A stretch of DNA of 64,000 bases, from NCBI GenBank assembly GCA_020912385.1, contig CP087208.1, positions 1,302,001-1,366,000 on the forward strand, written 5' to 3'. Positions 1 to 10,056 of this stretch are shown here, in pieces. Position 1 is the first letter of the stretch. Every line of letters begins with the position of its first letter. Source of the DNA: Neofusicoccum parvum. Lineage: Eukaryota > Ascomycota > Dothideomycetes > Botryosphaeriales > Botryosphaeriaceae. The position numbers and the translations under genes are program-made. The notes beneath the pieces were generated by a model. It was not told the DNA's origin. It made no database searches and was given only the letters and a program-made list of their open reading frames with translations.

Positions 1-1008
1 GGGATTTGAAGTGCCATTCCGGAGGGGAGAGTCCAGTTGCAGGCTTTTCCTCCTTCTAGATCCTCCATCGTGACGCATGTTTTGTTGATGCTTGCGCTGA
101 TGTCTCGGCAAGTGCTGCACATTCCTACCGTCCTGTAAAGAGGAAAGGTGCAGTTGCCTGTTCCGCAAGAGGCAGAAATGTTCGAGAACGAACCGTATGC
201 GCCTTGGTAGATGGCAGCTTGCATGGGAAGGTCCAAGCTGCTCGTTCCAGCGCCGGTGTGAATGCCGCTGTTTGTGTAGTTGTTGGTGCGCACGATGGAT
301 GCCGCCTCGTTGATTTCTGGCTGCGGGCAGGAGTGGTAGTTGATCACTTGCTGGATGAAAGGGTCACTTGCAACTGCCAGGATTGTGATGGTAGCTCCAA
401 GTGATCCTATGTTCCGGACATGTAGGCTCCGTATGAGCTTTATCGACCCCCAAAGCCCGCGGCTGGCATCGTCGAACCGTGCGATATCATGAAGAGGGTG
501 CGGCTCATTGTACCATGACCACTTCAACTGGCTTACAGCTACAAGAGCAAAGACTTTAGTCAAATTCTTGGAGCAGCAGTGATACTAACGCACCTTCGGT
601 AACAGGTATCATTAAGGTGGCTTTGAGTATGACGGCAAATACTGATATCAGAGCGTTGACGGATATTCGGAAAGGCCAGTTAGGCAGAGGGCGTCCGTCG
701 TGTGTTCCAAGCGTTATGGCGATGGCTGCCAAAGCCAAAAGAGATACAAAGCAGGCACATATTTCTGCCAGCCACCTCCCATACACCGTGTTGAGCAGCT
801 TTGCTTGCCGTTCCGTGGGGTGCTCGGATTTTGCGCTTGGATATCCAGCAGCTGCATCACTCTGGGAATCATCAACGGAATCCGAGCTCCGTGCGAACCG
901 GCTTTCGCCATGGTTGTCTTCATTGTCCGTGACAGGATGGGGGGTGGATTCATGGTGTTTTGGCTTTAGGTTGGCTTCAGAGCCAGCAACAAGTTCGTAG
1001 CTCATCAC
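1..1008 (-). CDS. DUF3176 family membrane protein, 3' part beyond window
   Basis: Two exons are visible: 594-1008 and 1-538 (continuing past the left edge), joined across a 55-nt intron (539-593) with GTGCGT donor and TTGTAG acceptor. The joined protein shows the DUF3176 signature: a hydrophilic N-terminus of about 70 residues, then RWLAEI and two hydrophobic segments, the sequence WPFRISVNAL, and after the splice AVSQLKW and ASRGLWGSIKLI. Downstream is an extracellular-looking Cys-containing stretch (CGTGNCTFPLY, GMCSTC). The family is fungal, multi-pass and of unknown function. The start is the first of two adjacent Met codons at 1008; the second (1005) is equally possible. The C-terminal membrane segment expected for the family lies outside the window. 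Confidence 0.85.
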
Positions 1009-2276
1009 TGCTGAAAAAAAGCCGATTTACTCTTTCGTCGTCGGAGCAAAAGATTGCGAAAAACGAGGGAAATGGTATTGTTTAAATGAAAAGGTTTCTT
1101 GGCCCCCGCAGGCTAGTGGCTGCAGGAAGGATTTAGTACAGAGAGGCTGTGCTCTTTTGGGTCTAAAAGAAAGTTGATCTTGGCCCCCATGAAGTATCGA
1201 CAGAGGCGCTGCTCTGAATTTGTCAGCGCGAAACGCTACATGTGCACCACGCCCGGTCCACGTGGTAGTGGCGGTGAGCAACACGTTGCGGCTCCCATCG
1301 AGGCCTCTGTGTTTCCCGCACGATATCAGCGTTGACCTGCCACCGAAAAATGAGCGCGACCACTTACTTGTTTCCGAGTCTCACCGATGTGCAACAATCA
1401 TAAATAAATTTGCTCCGCTGAGAAATTGCTGACAAGAAAAAGGTAAATCAAGCCACGGATCTTTCAAGCCTACCTGTGGAGTTGCAGTCTTCGTCTGATA
1501 AGCTTAGCATGGCTTGACGAATGCTTAGCTCCGCCGACACCTCGGCAGAGCCTGTTACAGCACTGTCCTCGCAGATCTCCGAGTCTGAGACAGACTAATT
1601 ATCTTAGCAAGCGAAGCAACTCTCAAAGATTTCACGAATAAATATGAGAATGTCGAGGTTCGCTGGGTATCTACATTTTAACAAACGGGACTTACGGCTC
1701 TTTTGAGAGCGACACTGCCAGGCCAGTTTTACGAGGTCAGCTATCTTCAACAGTTACTACTTTGATCCTTTTCCTCACGGCTTTCATCTCTGTGATTGAT
1801 TTAAGTACTTTAAGTTGACTTTATCTCTCCACACATCTCTGGGTGGAACACATTGTCTCCATGTGTAGCTCAAACAAGAAAGACCCCGAAAGTTTTCTTG
1901 CCGACTCTAGGCTTTGCACGGAGCAACCGAGCCCCTCACAGCAAGTTGGTGCGGTTGATGCGCTAATATTGAACCGCTGTCAGGCCAGACTAATGCTACG
2001 AGAATGATTGCCGTGAGAATGGGACACGGCTAGACGTTTCTGATGAGTTCAAGGACGACCCACGATGAATGACTCAGAGAACCTGCAGTGAAACGTGAAG
2101 ATGATATGATCTTTACGTCCGTTTGGGAATTGCAATGGACTGAAAAGCCCTCTAATAAAACAATGAAAAAAAAAGCCTACTCTTTTGTAGGGAACTTGAA
2201 GCATTTATCTGGAAGTTACTCAGCCTATGAAACCTCGTAACTCGGATTGCCTCGGAACTTGTCTTTCCCGTCTAAG

Positions 2277-2311
2277 CTATGACATCCTCACGGCGTCCGA
2301 GGATGTCATAG
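2277..2311. repeat. Perfect 13-bp inverted repeat, 9-nt loop
   Basis: Arms 2277-2289 (CTATGACATCCTC) and 2299-2311 are exact reverse complements around the spacer ACGGCGTCC. It lies about 295 bp upstream of the GNAT start. It could be a dimeric regulator site or a hairpin; no function is shown. Confidence 0.75.
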
Positions 2312-2494
2312 ACCCATTTTACAAGATGGCACATGTGGAGAAAATATCCCCGCAGACAATTTTGGTATTATTTTCCCCCACTTCCCCATGTTCAAATCGA
2401 TCTTGAGTCTGCGACTGATAGCTTAGCCCGCCGTTAGCGCCCACAACGCAGCAACCGCAAGACGTGAGTCACAACACCACTTTAGAGCACCGCC

Positions 2495-2500
2495 TATAAG
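2495..2500 (+). promoter_or_regulatory. TATA-like box of the GNAT gene
   Basis: TATAAG lies 105 bp upstream of the ATG at 2605, a usual TATA distance in filamentous fungi. Confidence 0.4.
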
Positions 2501-2604
2501 AACAAAGTCGGCATTGGCTGTGTTCGCCCACAAGACAAGATCTGAAACCCGCTGGACACAAAGTATCTTAGTTTACTGTTCTTGAACATCTCCGGTTCCT
2601 CCCA

Positions 2605-3132
2605 ATGCAACCCAGGCAGTGGCAGCGCCAAGGCGGCGACCAAACCTTTATCGTCTCGACCGACCCGAGCCTCATCTCCCACGAATTCGTCCAGGACTCT
2701 TTTGCCGGCCCGAGTATGTACTGGACAGGCCCGCTATTCCAGGAGTCCCTCGATACCATCCTCCAAAACTCCTGCTTCTTCGGGCTCTTCGTCCAGAGCT
2801 CGAACCCCGGCCAGCAAGAAACGATCGACCGCTCTACCCTCAAGCAAATCGGCATGGCTCGCCTGGTCACGGACTACGCCACCCTGGCCTTTCTGACGGA
2901 TGTGTTCGTCTCTCCGGAGTTCCAGGGGAAGGGGCTGGCGAAGTGGATGATGCGGTGCGTCAAGGAGCTGACCGACGCGATGCCCGAGATCAGGCGGGTC
3001 ATGTTTATGGCGAAGAGGGCGCCGCATGCGATTAAGTTCTATGAGGATGCGCTGGGTGCGGAGGTGCATGATCAGGAGAAGAGCCATGTTGTGTTCATGA
3101 GCACGGATAACACGCCGGATGTGGATATCTAA
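2605..3132 (+). CDS. GNAT family N-acetyltransferase
   Basis: A single exon of 175 residues. The acetyl-CoA binding motif A is clear around residues 93-115: FLTDVFVSPEFQGKGLAKWM, with QGKGLA as the Q/R-x-x-G-x-G/A loop. It is followed by a helix (CVKEL) and the late strand and motif RRVMFMAKRAPHAIKFYEDALG, where the HAIKFYE helix is typical of small-molecule GNATs. The protein transfers an acetyl group from acetyl-CoA to an amine; the substrate cannot be read from the sequence. There is no signal peptide or membrane segment, so it is probably cytosolic. The start at 2605 gives the usual length for this fungal group (150-220 residues); no better upstream start is in frame. Confidence 0.8.
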   Translation: MQPRQWQRQGGDQTFIVSTDPSLISHEFVQDSFAGPSMYWTGPLFQESLDTILQNSCFFGLFVQSSNPGQQETIDRSTLKQIGMARLVTDYATLAFLTDVFVSPEFQGKGLAKWMMRCVKELTDAMPEIRRVMFMAKRAPHAIKFYEDALGAEVHDQEKSHVVFMSTDNTPDVDI

Positions 3133-3598
3133 TGGGGGGTGACTCCGGTTTGATGTGGTGGTTGAAGTAGGACTTCTTGAGGTGGCCTGTTCATCTTTTG
3201 GAAGTTGGTTATACAGACTGTAGTAGGATAACCCCGCGTTCTACCGAACCTGTTATGTTGGCAGATTACGAACTGAAGATTCTGCGTTAGAATCAAGCTG
3301 CAGTAATTTCGACGCTTGCCTTTCGGATTTTCGCAAAGCCTCTGTGTTATGATGCAACGCTTCAAAATTAAGCATCCTGATTCGGTTTTGCCCGCAGCAA
3401 CCCTTGTTCCACTTGGTTGTACCAAGCTATTGTAATCAGCCCCGCTCTTGATGCATGTTCCCCGCCAGACTTTCAACAGTCATCCAGCTATCTGCAGCTC
3501 AGAAAGAATTCTTTTGATCAAACCAAAGCGTTCTTATCTTCACTGGCTCACGTATCTTCTTCAGAGTTCTCATTGACGCCCGCCGCGTTACCAATACC
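3133..3598. other. Intergenic, no gene seen
   Basis: 466 bp between the GNAT stop and the Modin-like start. Nothing distinctive was found. Confidence 0.5.
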
Positions 3599-5244
3599 AT
3601 GGCGGAAACTGAGACGACTGTCGCGCTCACAGCGCTCATCGTGGCTGCAGTTGCTCTATTTATTGCCACCGCCCAGCTTTTACAGCAGATTTTCGGTACG
3701 GCTGATGGTTACCGGCGATGCCAATCGTCTGTCATTGGTCCTTTTGCAAGCACGACCACTCTCAAATGGAGATGGAGGGAATTCCGCTTCGAGACGAGAT
3801 ACACAACACCGATGATATCACTAGAGCATATCAGCAAATTACCTTTTTCGCGTGAAGGGTTCACACCACTTCAAAACTCTCTTCCGTGTCGACAAATCCT
3901 ATCAGGCACCGATACATACGATAGAGTGAACTGGCTACAGTTTCTGACAGACCTTAGGGTTTCCGAGATGAAATGGAACAGACGCACCTCGAATTCCGAT
4001 AACGCCACCGTCAAACTCCAGGAGAGGTCCTGGATTTCATGCCGCCGGAAATTGTCAAACCACTCGCCTCAAGCACTATTGGAGCAATCATCGTGTTTGC
4101 ACACAGACTTGGAATGCGCTGGACCGAATTTCGACCATACGATGCAGTAATGCATGCAGAAGGTGGAGGGAAATCCTTGACGTCTTCATTGGTCAGAGGC
4201 GTTGGGATTGTCTTCCAATATATCAATTTCCTTGGGAAATCCGACCTCAGGGTAGAGGACTTCATATTAGCACCTCCCGAGCAACATGTCGACATGATGA
4301 AGTTGGGGATCATCACTACTCCCTATTATCATCAAACCCTAGTCATGGTGGGCGTCAATGGATCCAAGCAGAATGTTCGGACCACAAGCTTAAGAAGTTT
4401 TGGGATAAATGAGAAATACTTGGACGCCAATCTCAGTTCCACCGAAGCCACCAAGCAGTGGAAATACTGCCTCAACGACCTCCTCGGATTTTTAATGGAC
4501 TTCATCCCGAACACACCAGAAGGGGACCCTGTCAGATTTGTCCCCGATCTTGTGCTTCCTTCTCCGTATCCTTGGAAACCGGAGTCTCCAACCTCCCTAG
4601 CGGTGGGCCGCCTCTGCCTTGTCGAATGCCTCCGCCGCCACATCATCGATCTGGACTCTGTATCAGAAACAAAGGCTTATCTTGACGAGCTTTACCAGAA
4701 AACCAACCGTGTTCTTACACTCAAATCAAAAACTTGGAACGCCAATCTAAACGAATACGAAGGTATAAGCCCCAACTACATTATTTCGATATGCCATGAA
4801 GCTTTTCAAGGGACACAGCCGCCCAAAAATTTTCCCCGGTATAAAAGTGAGCCTTCTGTAGACCATGACCGCCATTTATTATTTCATGAATACAAAGGGT
4901 ATAGAGACTTGATTGTCGCTCACATCACAGCCTTCCGTCGCTTTGGGGATGCGGCAAAGCATCAATTGACGGAAACCGAGAAGGACGCTAGACAGTACCA
5001 CATCCAAGGATCCTACGACAAAGATTGCCTTGAGTGGACGTTGGTCTATGTAAAGAATATTCCTCAAATCATTATGATAATGAGAGAGAAGGGCTATGAA
5101 GATGCAGATGAAGTCGTTGTTGCGTGGTGGAGGATGATGTGTCGGGGTATCTTGTGGTTTTTTCCACACAAATGGGGTGAGCCAAGATTACCAGACGTTG
5201 ATGCTTCTTGGTGGGACTCGAATCTTCCTGTCTGGCTTTCGTGA
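3599..5244 (+). pseudogene. Modin-like fungal protein, interrupted by a one-base frameshift
   Basis: Frame 1 opens at 3599 with a hydrophobic segment (residues about 8-32) and then GYRRCQSSVIGPFA and KWRWREFRFETRYTTP. These mark the fungal family usually annotated Modin, which is widespread, multicopy and of unknown biochemical role. The family reading stays in frame through VKLQERSW (tgg at 4031-4033) and then continues only in another frame, from DFMPPE (gat at 4033-4035) to the stop at 5244. One base is missing at about 4033 and no splice sites explain the change. Downstream features are AHRLGMRW, YDAVMHAEG and a C-terminal CRGILWFFPHKW. Apart from this break, about 548 codons are open. 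It may be a recent pseudogene, a sequencing error at a short G run, or a true -1 shift. Confidence 0.7.
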
Positions 5245-5448
5245 GCGATCGACTAGCAAAGATTCGTTGCATCTATCGCTAGAGCGTACTGAATCTGTGT
5301 TGCTGTGAGAAGGCACTGTGCATGGCATATCTATTATAATAGTTTCAAAGTGAGAGCCCGGTCGTCTTTGGCAATGTATCCAAGAAAAGCAGTGTAGAGC
5401 TGATACAGCTCCGCCGGGATTTCTTTCATGCGTCTCCCACTCACCCGG

Positions 5449-5456
5449 AGTGGAGT
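5449..5456. repeat. Left target-site duplication of the MITE
   Basis: AGTGGAGT flanks the left end. It matches the right flank AGTAGAGT (6002-6009) at 7 of 8 bases; 8-bp duplications are the hallmark of hAT elements. Confidence 0.65.
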
Positions 5457-6001
5457 CAGGGCTCCCAACAAGCAAGCCAAGCGGCGCTTGAGGGCCGCTT
5501 GCAAGCACTTGCTAAGCAAAAGTCGCGATGCTTGGCCTGATGTTATAGCTCCTATACCCGGAATTGGTTTAGTACGACTCTACGGCTCCGCGCCCGCTAC
5601 CGCCGCCGCTGCCGACCTTGTTACCCTCACATACGTGTAGGCTGTTTTATAATAGATAATACTTAAATAAGCTTATACCGTCTATGTATATAACTTATAG
5701 CATCGTCTACGATAGAGGTTTAATATAATTCGCTATTGTCAAAATCACGTGTATTTAGCTTTCTTAGCGTAGTTTCAGCTTAGCAGAGGATAAGAGAGGG
5801 TGCCTCCCTGACCCCCCTCTCCTCTTCGCCAAGAATCTCATCACTCATTCCAGAACCATCAAATTTCAACAGCTATTCTAGCGTAGAGAGGCCACTACTT
5901 GTTGTTTAGCAAGCGCTTACCAAGCAAGCGCACTTTTCGGCGTGCTTGCTTGACGCTTGTTCGCTAAAGTACCAGGCAAGCAGTGCTTGTTGGGAGCCCT
6001 G
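5457..6001. mobile_element. Non-autonomous hAT-like element (MITE), 545 bp
   Basis: The ends are perfect 18-bp terminal inverted repeats: CAGGGCTCCCAACAAGCA at 5457-5474 and its reverse complement at 5984-6001. The CAGGG start is typical of hAT elements, and the element is flanked by an 8-bp duplication with one mismatch. Both subterminal regions are crowded with AAGC/GCTTG motifs such as CAAGCAAGC and GCTTGCTTG, as expected for transposase binding sites. The middle (about 5640-5760) is AT- and TpA-rich. No transposase reading frame is present, so mobilisation would need a full-length hAT element elsewhere. It lies 212 bp after the broken Modin-like gene and 130 bp from the NACHT relic. Confidence 0.85.
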
Positions 6002-6009
6002 AGTAGAGT
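6002..6009. repeat. Right target-site duplication of the MITE
   Basis: AGTAGAGT is the partner of the left copy at 5449-5456, with one mismatch (a/g at the fourth base). Confidence 0.65.
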
Positions 6010-6131
6010 TCACATCATCACTTCCGAGGTGACCAAAACCGCTCACTGGAAAATTCCACCTACTCTCTAAGATGTCTCCTCGACCATATCATGTTTTTCA
6101 GCTTCTGGGAAATCCGCCAGATAAGAAGATA

Positions 6132-6551
6132 CTATGCTGCGGATATCCGCTGCGGATATCCGAGGAACTCTCTCTCTCTCTCGACGCGGACTGTGAGGCA
6201 ATGCGCAAGATTTAGAGCAGGGTAGTAGCGGCATGAAAAGCAGATTTTCAAGTAGCCACCAGTTTTGCTAGCCTGAGAAGTGAGGTGGTTTGCAAAAGAG
6301 ATCAGCCTTGCCGTCGCTAGTCGTCCACATTTGTCAAGAGCGTCTACGTAGATGGTGATACCTAGGTATTTCTTGCATGACTTTTGGCAAGCAGCTGATT
6401 CAATAGCGGCCGGTACAGTCCAACCACAGTTTTCTGGAGTGATTTCAATTGATGAAATATATGAAAGGCGGGGGGTTTTTCGAGAAAACTGGCCATGAAT
6501 CGCCGAGTCTTTTTCGACTGATATGACGGGAGGCCCGTTCATTGACCCCAT
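6132..6551 (-). pseudogene. Relic of an NLR NACHT ATPase domain
   Basis: A 139-codon reading frame carries the middle of a fungal NACHT domain: LGITIYVDALDKCG (Walker B; the usual form is hhhFIDALDEC), then a helix SFANHLTSQAS, and LKICFSCRYYPAL, matching the R/SSRHYP segment that follows in fungal NLRs, then LTVRVERE. No P-loop, effector domain or repeat region was found on either side, and the frame runs out into simple repeats. The Asp of DALD is kept, but the DEC of the consensus reads DKC. It is therefore a decayed fragment of an innate-immunity or incompatibility receptor gene, not a working gene. Confidence 0.7.
6136..6182. repeat. 13-bp tandem pair followed by a CT run
   Basis: GCTGCGGATATCC occurs twice head to tail (6136-6148, 6149-6161), and a CT dinucleotide run follows (6168-6182). 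They sit at the broken 3' end of the NACHT relic and may have arisen during its decay. Confidence 0.7.
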
Positions 6552-6774
6552 AGCACAGAATAGAAGCTGTGGTTGGTTATCACGGTTCCGACCTACATCT
6601 GTTCGTGAATTCCTGCTACTGCAACTAGGATGGCTGAAAGCCTGTGCGGCTGTGCACGCCTTGGTCAGAAAATGCAGATGAGAAGTAACCCGGCGATCGA
6701 AGACACACGCGCCGTTGTGTATTTGGAGGAAAAGAACCCTGCTATAAGGTAAAGTTCTGCTGCACGGTGGCTCT

Positions 6775-7529
6775 TTAACCCGGATGCACCGCCCGAACCA
6801 GCCCCTCTGCTCTCGGTTCCTCTGCGTCCGGCTTCTCCACGTCCGACCTTATGTCTGATTCCTCCGTGGCTGAGTCCTCTTCCACCCATGCCAATGGGTC
6901 TTTTCCACGATCTTTGATACTCGAATAGACCATCCACACCGCCAATACAAACATGATTGACTGGAAAAGCAGGGCTATTATAAAAAGAGTGTATACGGCC
7001 CATAAAGCCATGGTCTTCAGGACACGAATTATGTTAAGATTGGCACACAAAAGTTTTACTGATAGGAATTCTATCAAAGCAAATTCGCGGTGATTAGCAA
7101 GATGCTCTGTAGAATGAACGGCCTACCCATGATCAGCGCCATCTAGAGGGTATTGAGTTCCCCGTCACCAACCTTGCAGTAGTCACTGTAGTTCCGTAAA
7201 GGTTCCCATTCGTCCATCCCAATGGACCGAAGGACAGGGTAAAATAACAGCGCCGTCAATGCGAACGCCACTCCAGCAATGATCGTGTCATTAGACCATG
7301 GCGGAAAGCACAGTGTCCTTTTCTGCGTGTCTGACGCAGCCGTTCTGTTGGCGTCCTGATTTGCTGGTGCGATGGATGATTGTGTTTTACGACCAGGGGG
7401 AGCCTGCGATGAAAGGCTATCTGGGCTTTCGGAGCGCAAACCTTGCGCTGCAACGTCGTCCTGCATTTTCGACGGTGCGGAAACTGATATTGCTCGGCAG
7501 TTCTCAGTCTTTAGGTCTGAGGACGCCAC
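6775..7529 (-). CDS. Unknown small membrane protein, exon structure unresolved
   Basis: The first exon, 7143-7529 or shorter, codes for a polar N-terminus of about 85 residues and one membrane segment (TIIAGVAFALTALLFYPVL), then RNYSDYC. A second open stretch, ending at 6775, codes for a strong membrane segment (WAVYTLFIIALLFQSIMFVLAVW) and an acidic tail. A join is plausible: donor GTTGGT after DYCK with acceptor GGGTAG, or donor GTGACG with acceptor CTACAG, both with CTGAT or CTAAT branch-like sites and both keeping frame. I cannot choose between them. A third stretch reading RPFILQSILLITANLL lies in another frame between them. I do not recognise the family. It could also be a decayed gene. 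Confidence 0.4.
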
Positions 7530-8640
7530 CTGAATGTCTGTTGTGACAAAGAAGAGAGGCTCCGAGTTGCAATAGTTGTGAAGATGAGGTTTGAAAGTAA
7601 GAATGAGGGGGCGTTTAAGCCCCGGTTTGAACGAAATCTATATTTAGCGATCCAAGCCCGATTTAATCCCCTAAGCCTCTCTGAGCGCCTCGCCAAACCA
7701 GAACGCCGTTGGGAACGCACCGTTTTGGAGCCGTTCGTAGTGCATCGAGCACGACAAGTTCAATTCTTCACGGCCGAGGCAAGGCAGGACTGGGGGAATC
7801 ATCATGATTTGAACTGCGCCAGTCTGGAAGGATTGTTCGAGGAGCCTCATTGATACTCATGTGCCAACTTTGCTTTGCTATCCGCATTTTTCAACAAAGT
7901 GGGAGACCATTTTTTGATGAGGAAGCAGGCTTGAACAAGCACTGCTGCTTCCTGCAAGTAAGGTTGCGGGACGACATGCCGCTTACCAAGGCGCCCAGCG
8001 TAACCTTGCACACGCATAATCGATGGAAGACTTCCGTGGGCCAAAGGGCTAGGCATCGGGAATCTAGCTATCGGTTTTCGCGGTGCATGGCTGGTCGCAT
8101 TTCTAGCTTTTCCTGCACCGAGGTGGCACCGCCTTGTTACCTGTCCGGGTAGCGCGGCAGACGTGGAGGTTGGCAGCGCTGGGGCAGCGTGGGATGCAGC
8201 GTGGGAGATGCTCGAGCAGGCGGAAGAGACAGGTTCCTGACGATCGCGGGAGCAGCGGCTGCGGTTCTGGCAAGTCGCGAGCGCGTGCGTGGCAAGCGTG
8301 AGGCCGCTGGGCCCGAGAGCAAAAAAACGCAGGCGCCGGTGACGACACGGCGGCACTGCAAGCCGCATCGGGCGCTAGCGGGGCCTGGTGCCCAGCCTTG
8401 ATGATTTGGCGGGGCAGCAACGCGCGGGCGTGGGCGCGGCCTGAAGGGCAAGTGACGGCGGCGGCGGGCGGCGGCAGAAAAATAAAACATCTGCTGATTG
8501 CGCTCTTCTCCTCCACACCTGCCACCATTCTCCCCAGACTCTTCTGTCGCACCAGCTCGCGCCTGCTCGCCAAGGCCTCCCCCGCTCACCACCGCGCCCT
8601 CTTCCACGCCTCACACCCGCGCTTCACGCCGCCCGCAAAA
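7530..8640. other. Intergenic and 5' leader of spermidine synthase
   Basis: 1.1 kb without a supported gene. The last 240 bp are in frame with the spermidine synthase start and lack stops, but read as low-complexity Arg/Ser/Ala sequence. I treat them as leader. Confidence 0.5.
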
Positions 8641-9713
8641 ATGAGCGAGATCGTCCACCCCACCATCAAGGGTATGCGCTGCTTCCCCGCTTCACCCTCC
8701 CTCAATTGCGCCCTCTGTCGCTCCTCAATTGCCTGCAAACGCGCTGACACACGCCCCGCAGATGGCTGGTTCCGCGAGATCTCGGACATGTGGCCCGGCC
8801 AGGCCATGACCCTCAAGGTCAACCAGGTGCTCCACCACGAGAAGAGCAAGTACCAGGATGTCCTGATCTTCGAGTCGTCCGACTACGGCACCGTCCTCGT
8901 GCTCGACAACGTCATCCAGTGCACCGAGCGCGACGAGTTCTCGTACCAGGAGATGATCACTCACCTGGCCATGAACTCGCACCCCAACCCCAAGAAGGTG
9001 CTGGTCATCGGCGGCGGCGACGGCGGTGTGCTGCGCGAGGTCGTCAAGCACGAGTGCGTCGAGGAGGCCATCCTGTGCGACATTGACGAGGCCGTCATCC
9101 GCCTGTCCAAGAAGTACCTGCCCGGCATGAGCGTCGGCTTCCAGCACCCGGCTGTGCAGACCATCGTCGGCGACGGCTTCAAGTTCTTGGCCGACCGCCA
9201 GAACGAGTTCGACGTCATCATCACCGACTCGTCCGACCCGGAGGGCCCTGCCGAGTCGCTCTTCCAGAAGTCGTACTTCGAGCTGCTCAACGGCGCTCTG
9301 CGCGAGGGTGGTGTCATCACCACGCAAGGTTGTAAGCCCCCTCCTTCCCCAGATACACCGTTTCCCCCGTGCCCCAAGACCCACCGATCTCTTGCGCGAC
9401 CAGCTGGCTAACCTGCTCCTCCTTGCCTGCAGCCGAGAACCAGTGGCTCCACATGCCGCTCATCGCCAAGCTCATGAAGGACTGCAAGGAGGTCTTCCCG
9501 ACCGTCGAGTACGCCTACACCACCATCCCCACCTACCCCTCGGGCCAGATTGGTTTCATGGTCTGCTGCAAGGATGCCGGCCGCGACCTCAAGAAGCCCG
9601 TCCGCTCCTGGTCTGTCGAGGAGGAGGAGAAGCTTTGCAAGTACTACAGCAAGGAGATCCACGAGGCTTCTTTCGTCCTGCCCAACTTCGCCCGCAAGGC
9701 CCTGAGGCAATAG
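8641..9713 (+). CDS. Spermidine synthase
   Basis: Transfers the aminopropyl group of decarboxylated S-adenosylmethionine to putrescine, giving spermidine and methylthioadenosine, in the cytosol. Exons are 8641-8671, 8762-9331 and 9433-9713, giving 293 residues, the usual length. Introns start GTATGC and GTAAGC. The conserved features are [19 protein letters not shown], the nucleotide-binding [22 protein letters not shown], the catalytic and polyamine-binding [14 protein letters not shown], and [16 protein letters not shown] donor three bases earlier (9329) would change the third junction by one residue. The start [13 protein letters not shown] matches the family. A longer in-frame start (8398) exists but is not needed. 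Confidence 0.95.
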
Positions 9714-10056
9714 ATTTTTGTGCCGATAAAGGGAGTGGATGGGTTGTTTTGAGGCGAAAATTTGATTATAGACGGGTTCATAGTGCAGATACCTGGGTTC
9801 AAAAAGCAATGGATGACTTACGGCCAGAGCTGGATTGAAATTCTGTGGTGACGATATCTTGAGATTGACCCAATCGAGCGAGGAGAGATAGCTTGATGCA
9901 ATCGGGGCAATATAGGACAATGCAGACTTGAAGTTGATCTATGGTCTTTGAATTACAGTTACAGTATCTTGCCTGTCAACGGGCGAAGTGTCGATGTATG
10001 GGGTATATATTTCCACCTTCAAGACAGCAGGTGGACCACGGCGTCCAAGATACGCA
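9714..10056. other. Convergent 3' intergenic
   Basis: 343 bp between the stops of spermidine synthase (+) and the rhodopsin-type gene (-). Nothing else was seen; both polyadenylation regions must lie here. Confidence 0.5.

Larger units (their letters stand above)
1009..2604. other. Intergenic, no gene seen
   Basis: About 1.6 kb of AT-richer sequence between the divergent DUF3176 and GNAT genes. It holds a perfect inverted repeat (2277-2311) and a TATA-like site near its right end. Short ORFs here have no recognisable coding character. Confidence 0.6.

Noticed and set aside
5428..5640. Short plus-strand ORF as a possible transposase
   Set aside because: It spans the left terminal repeat of the MITE and has no transposase motif.
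7578..7853. 91-codon plus-strand ORF
   Set aside because: No motif, biased composition, and no start context or neighbours to support it.
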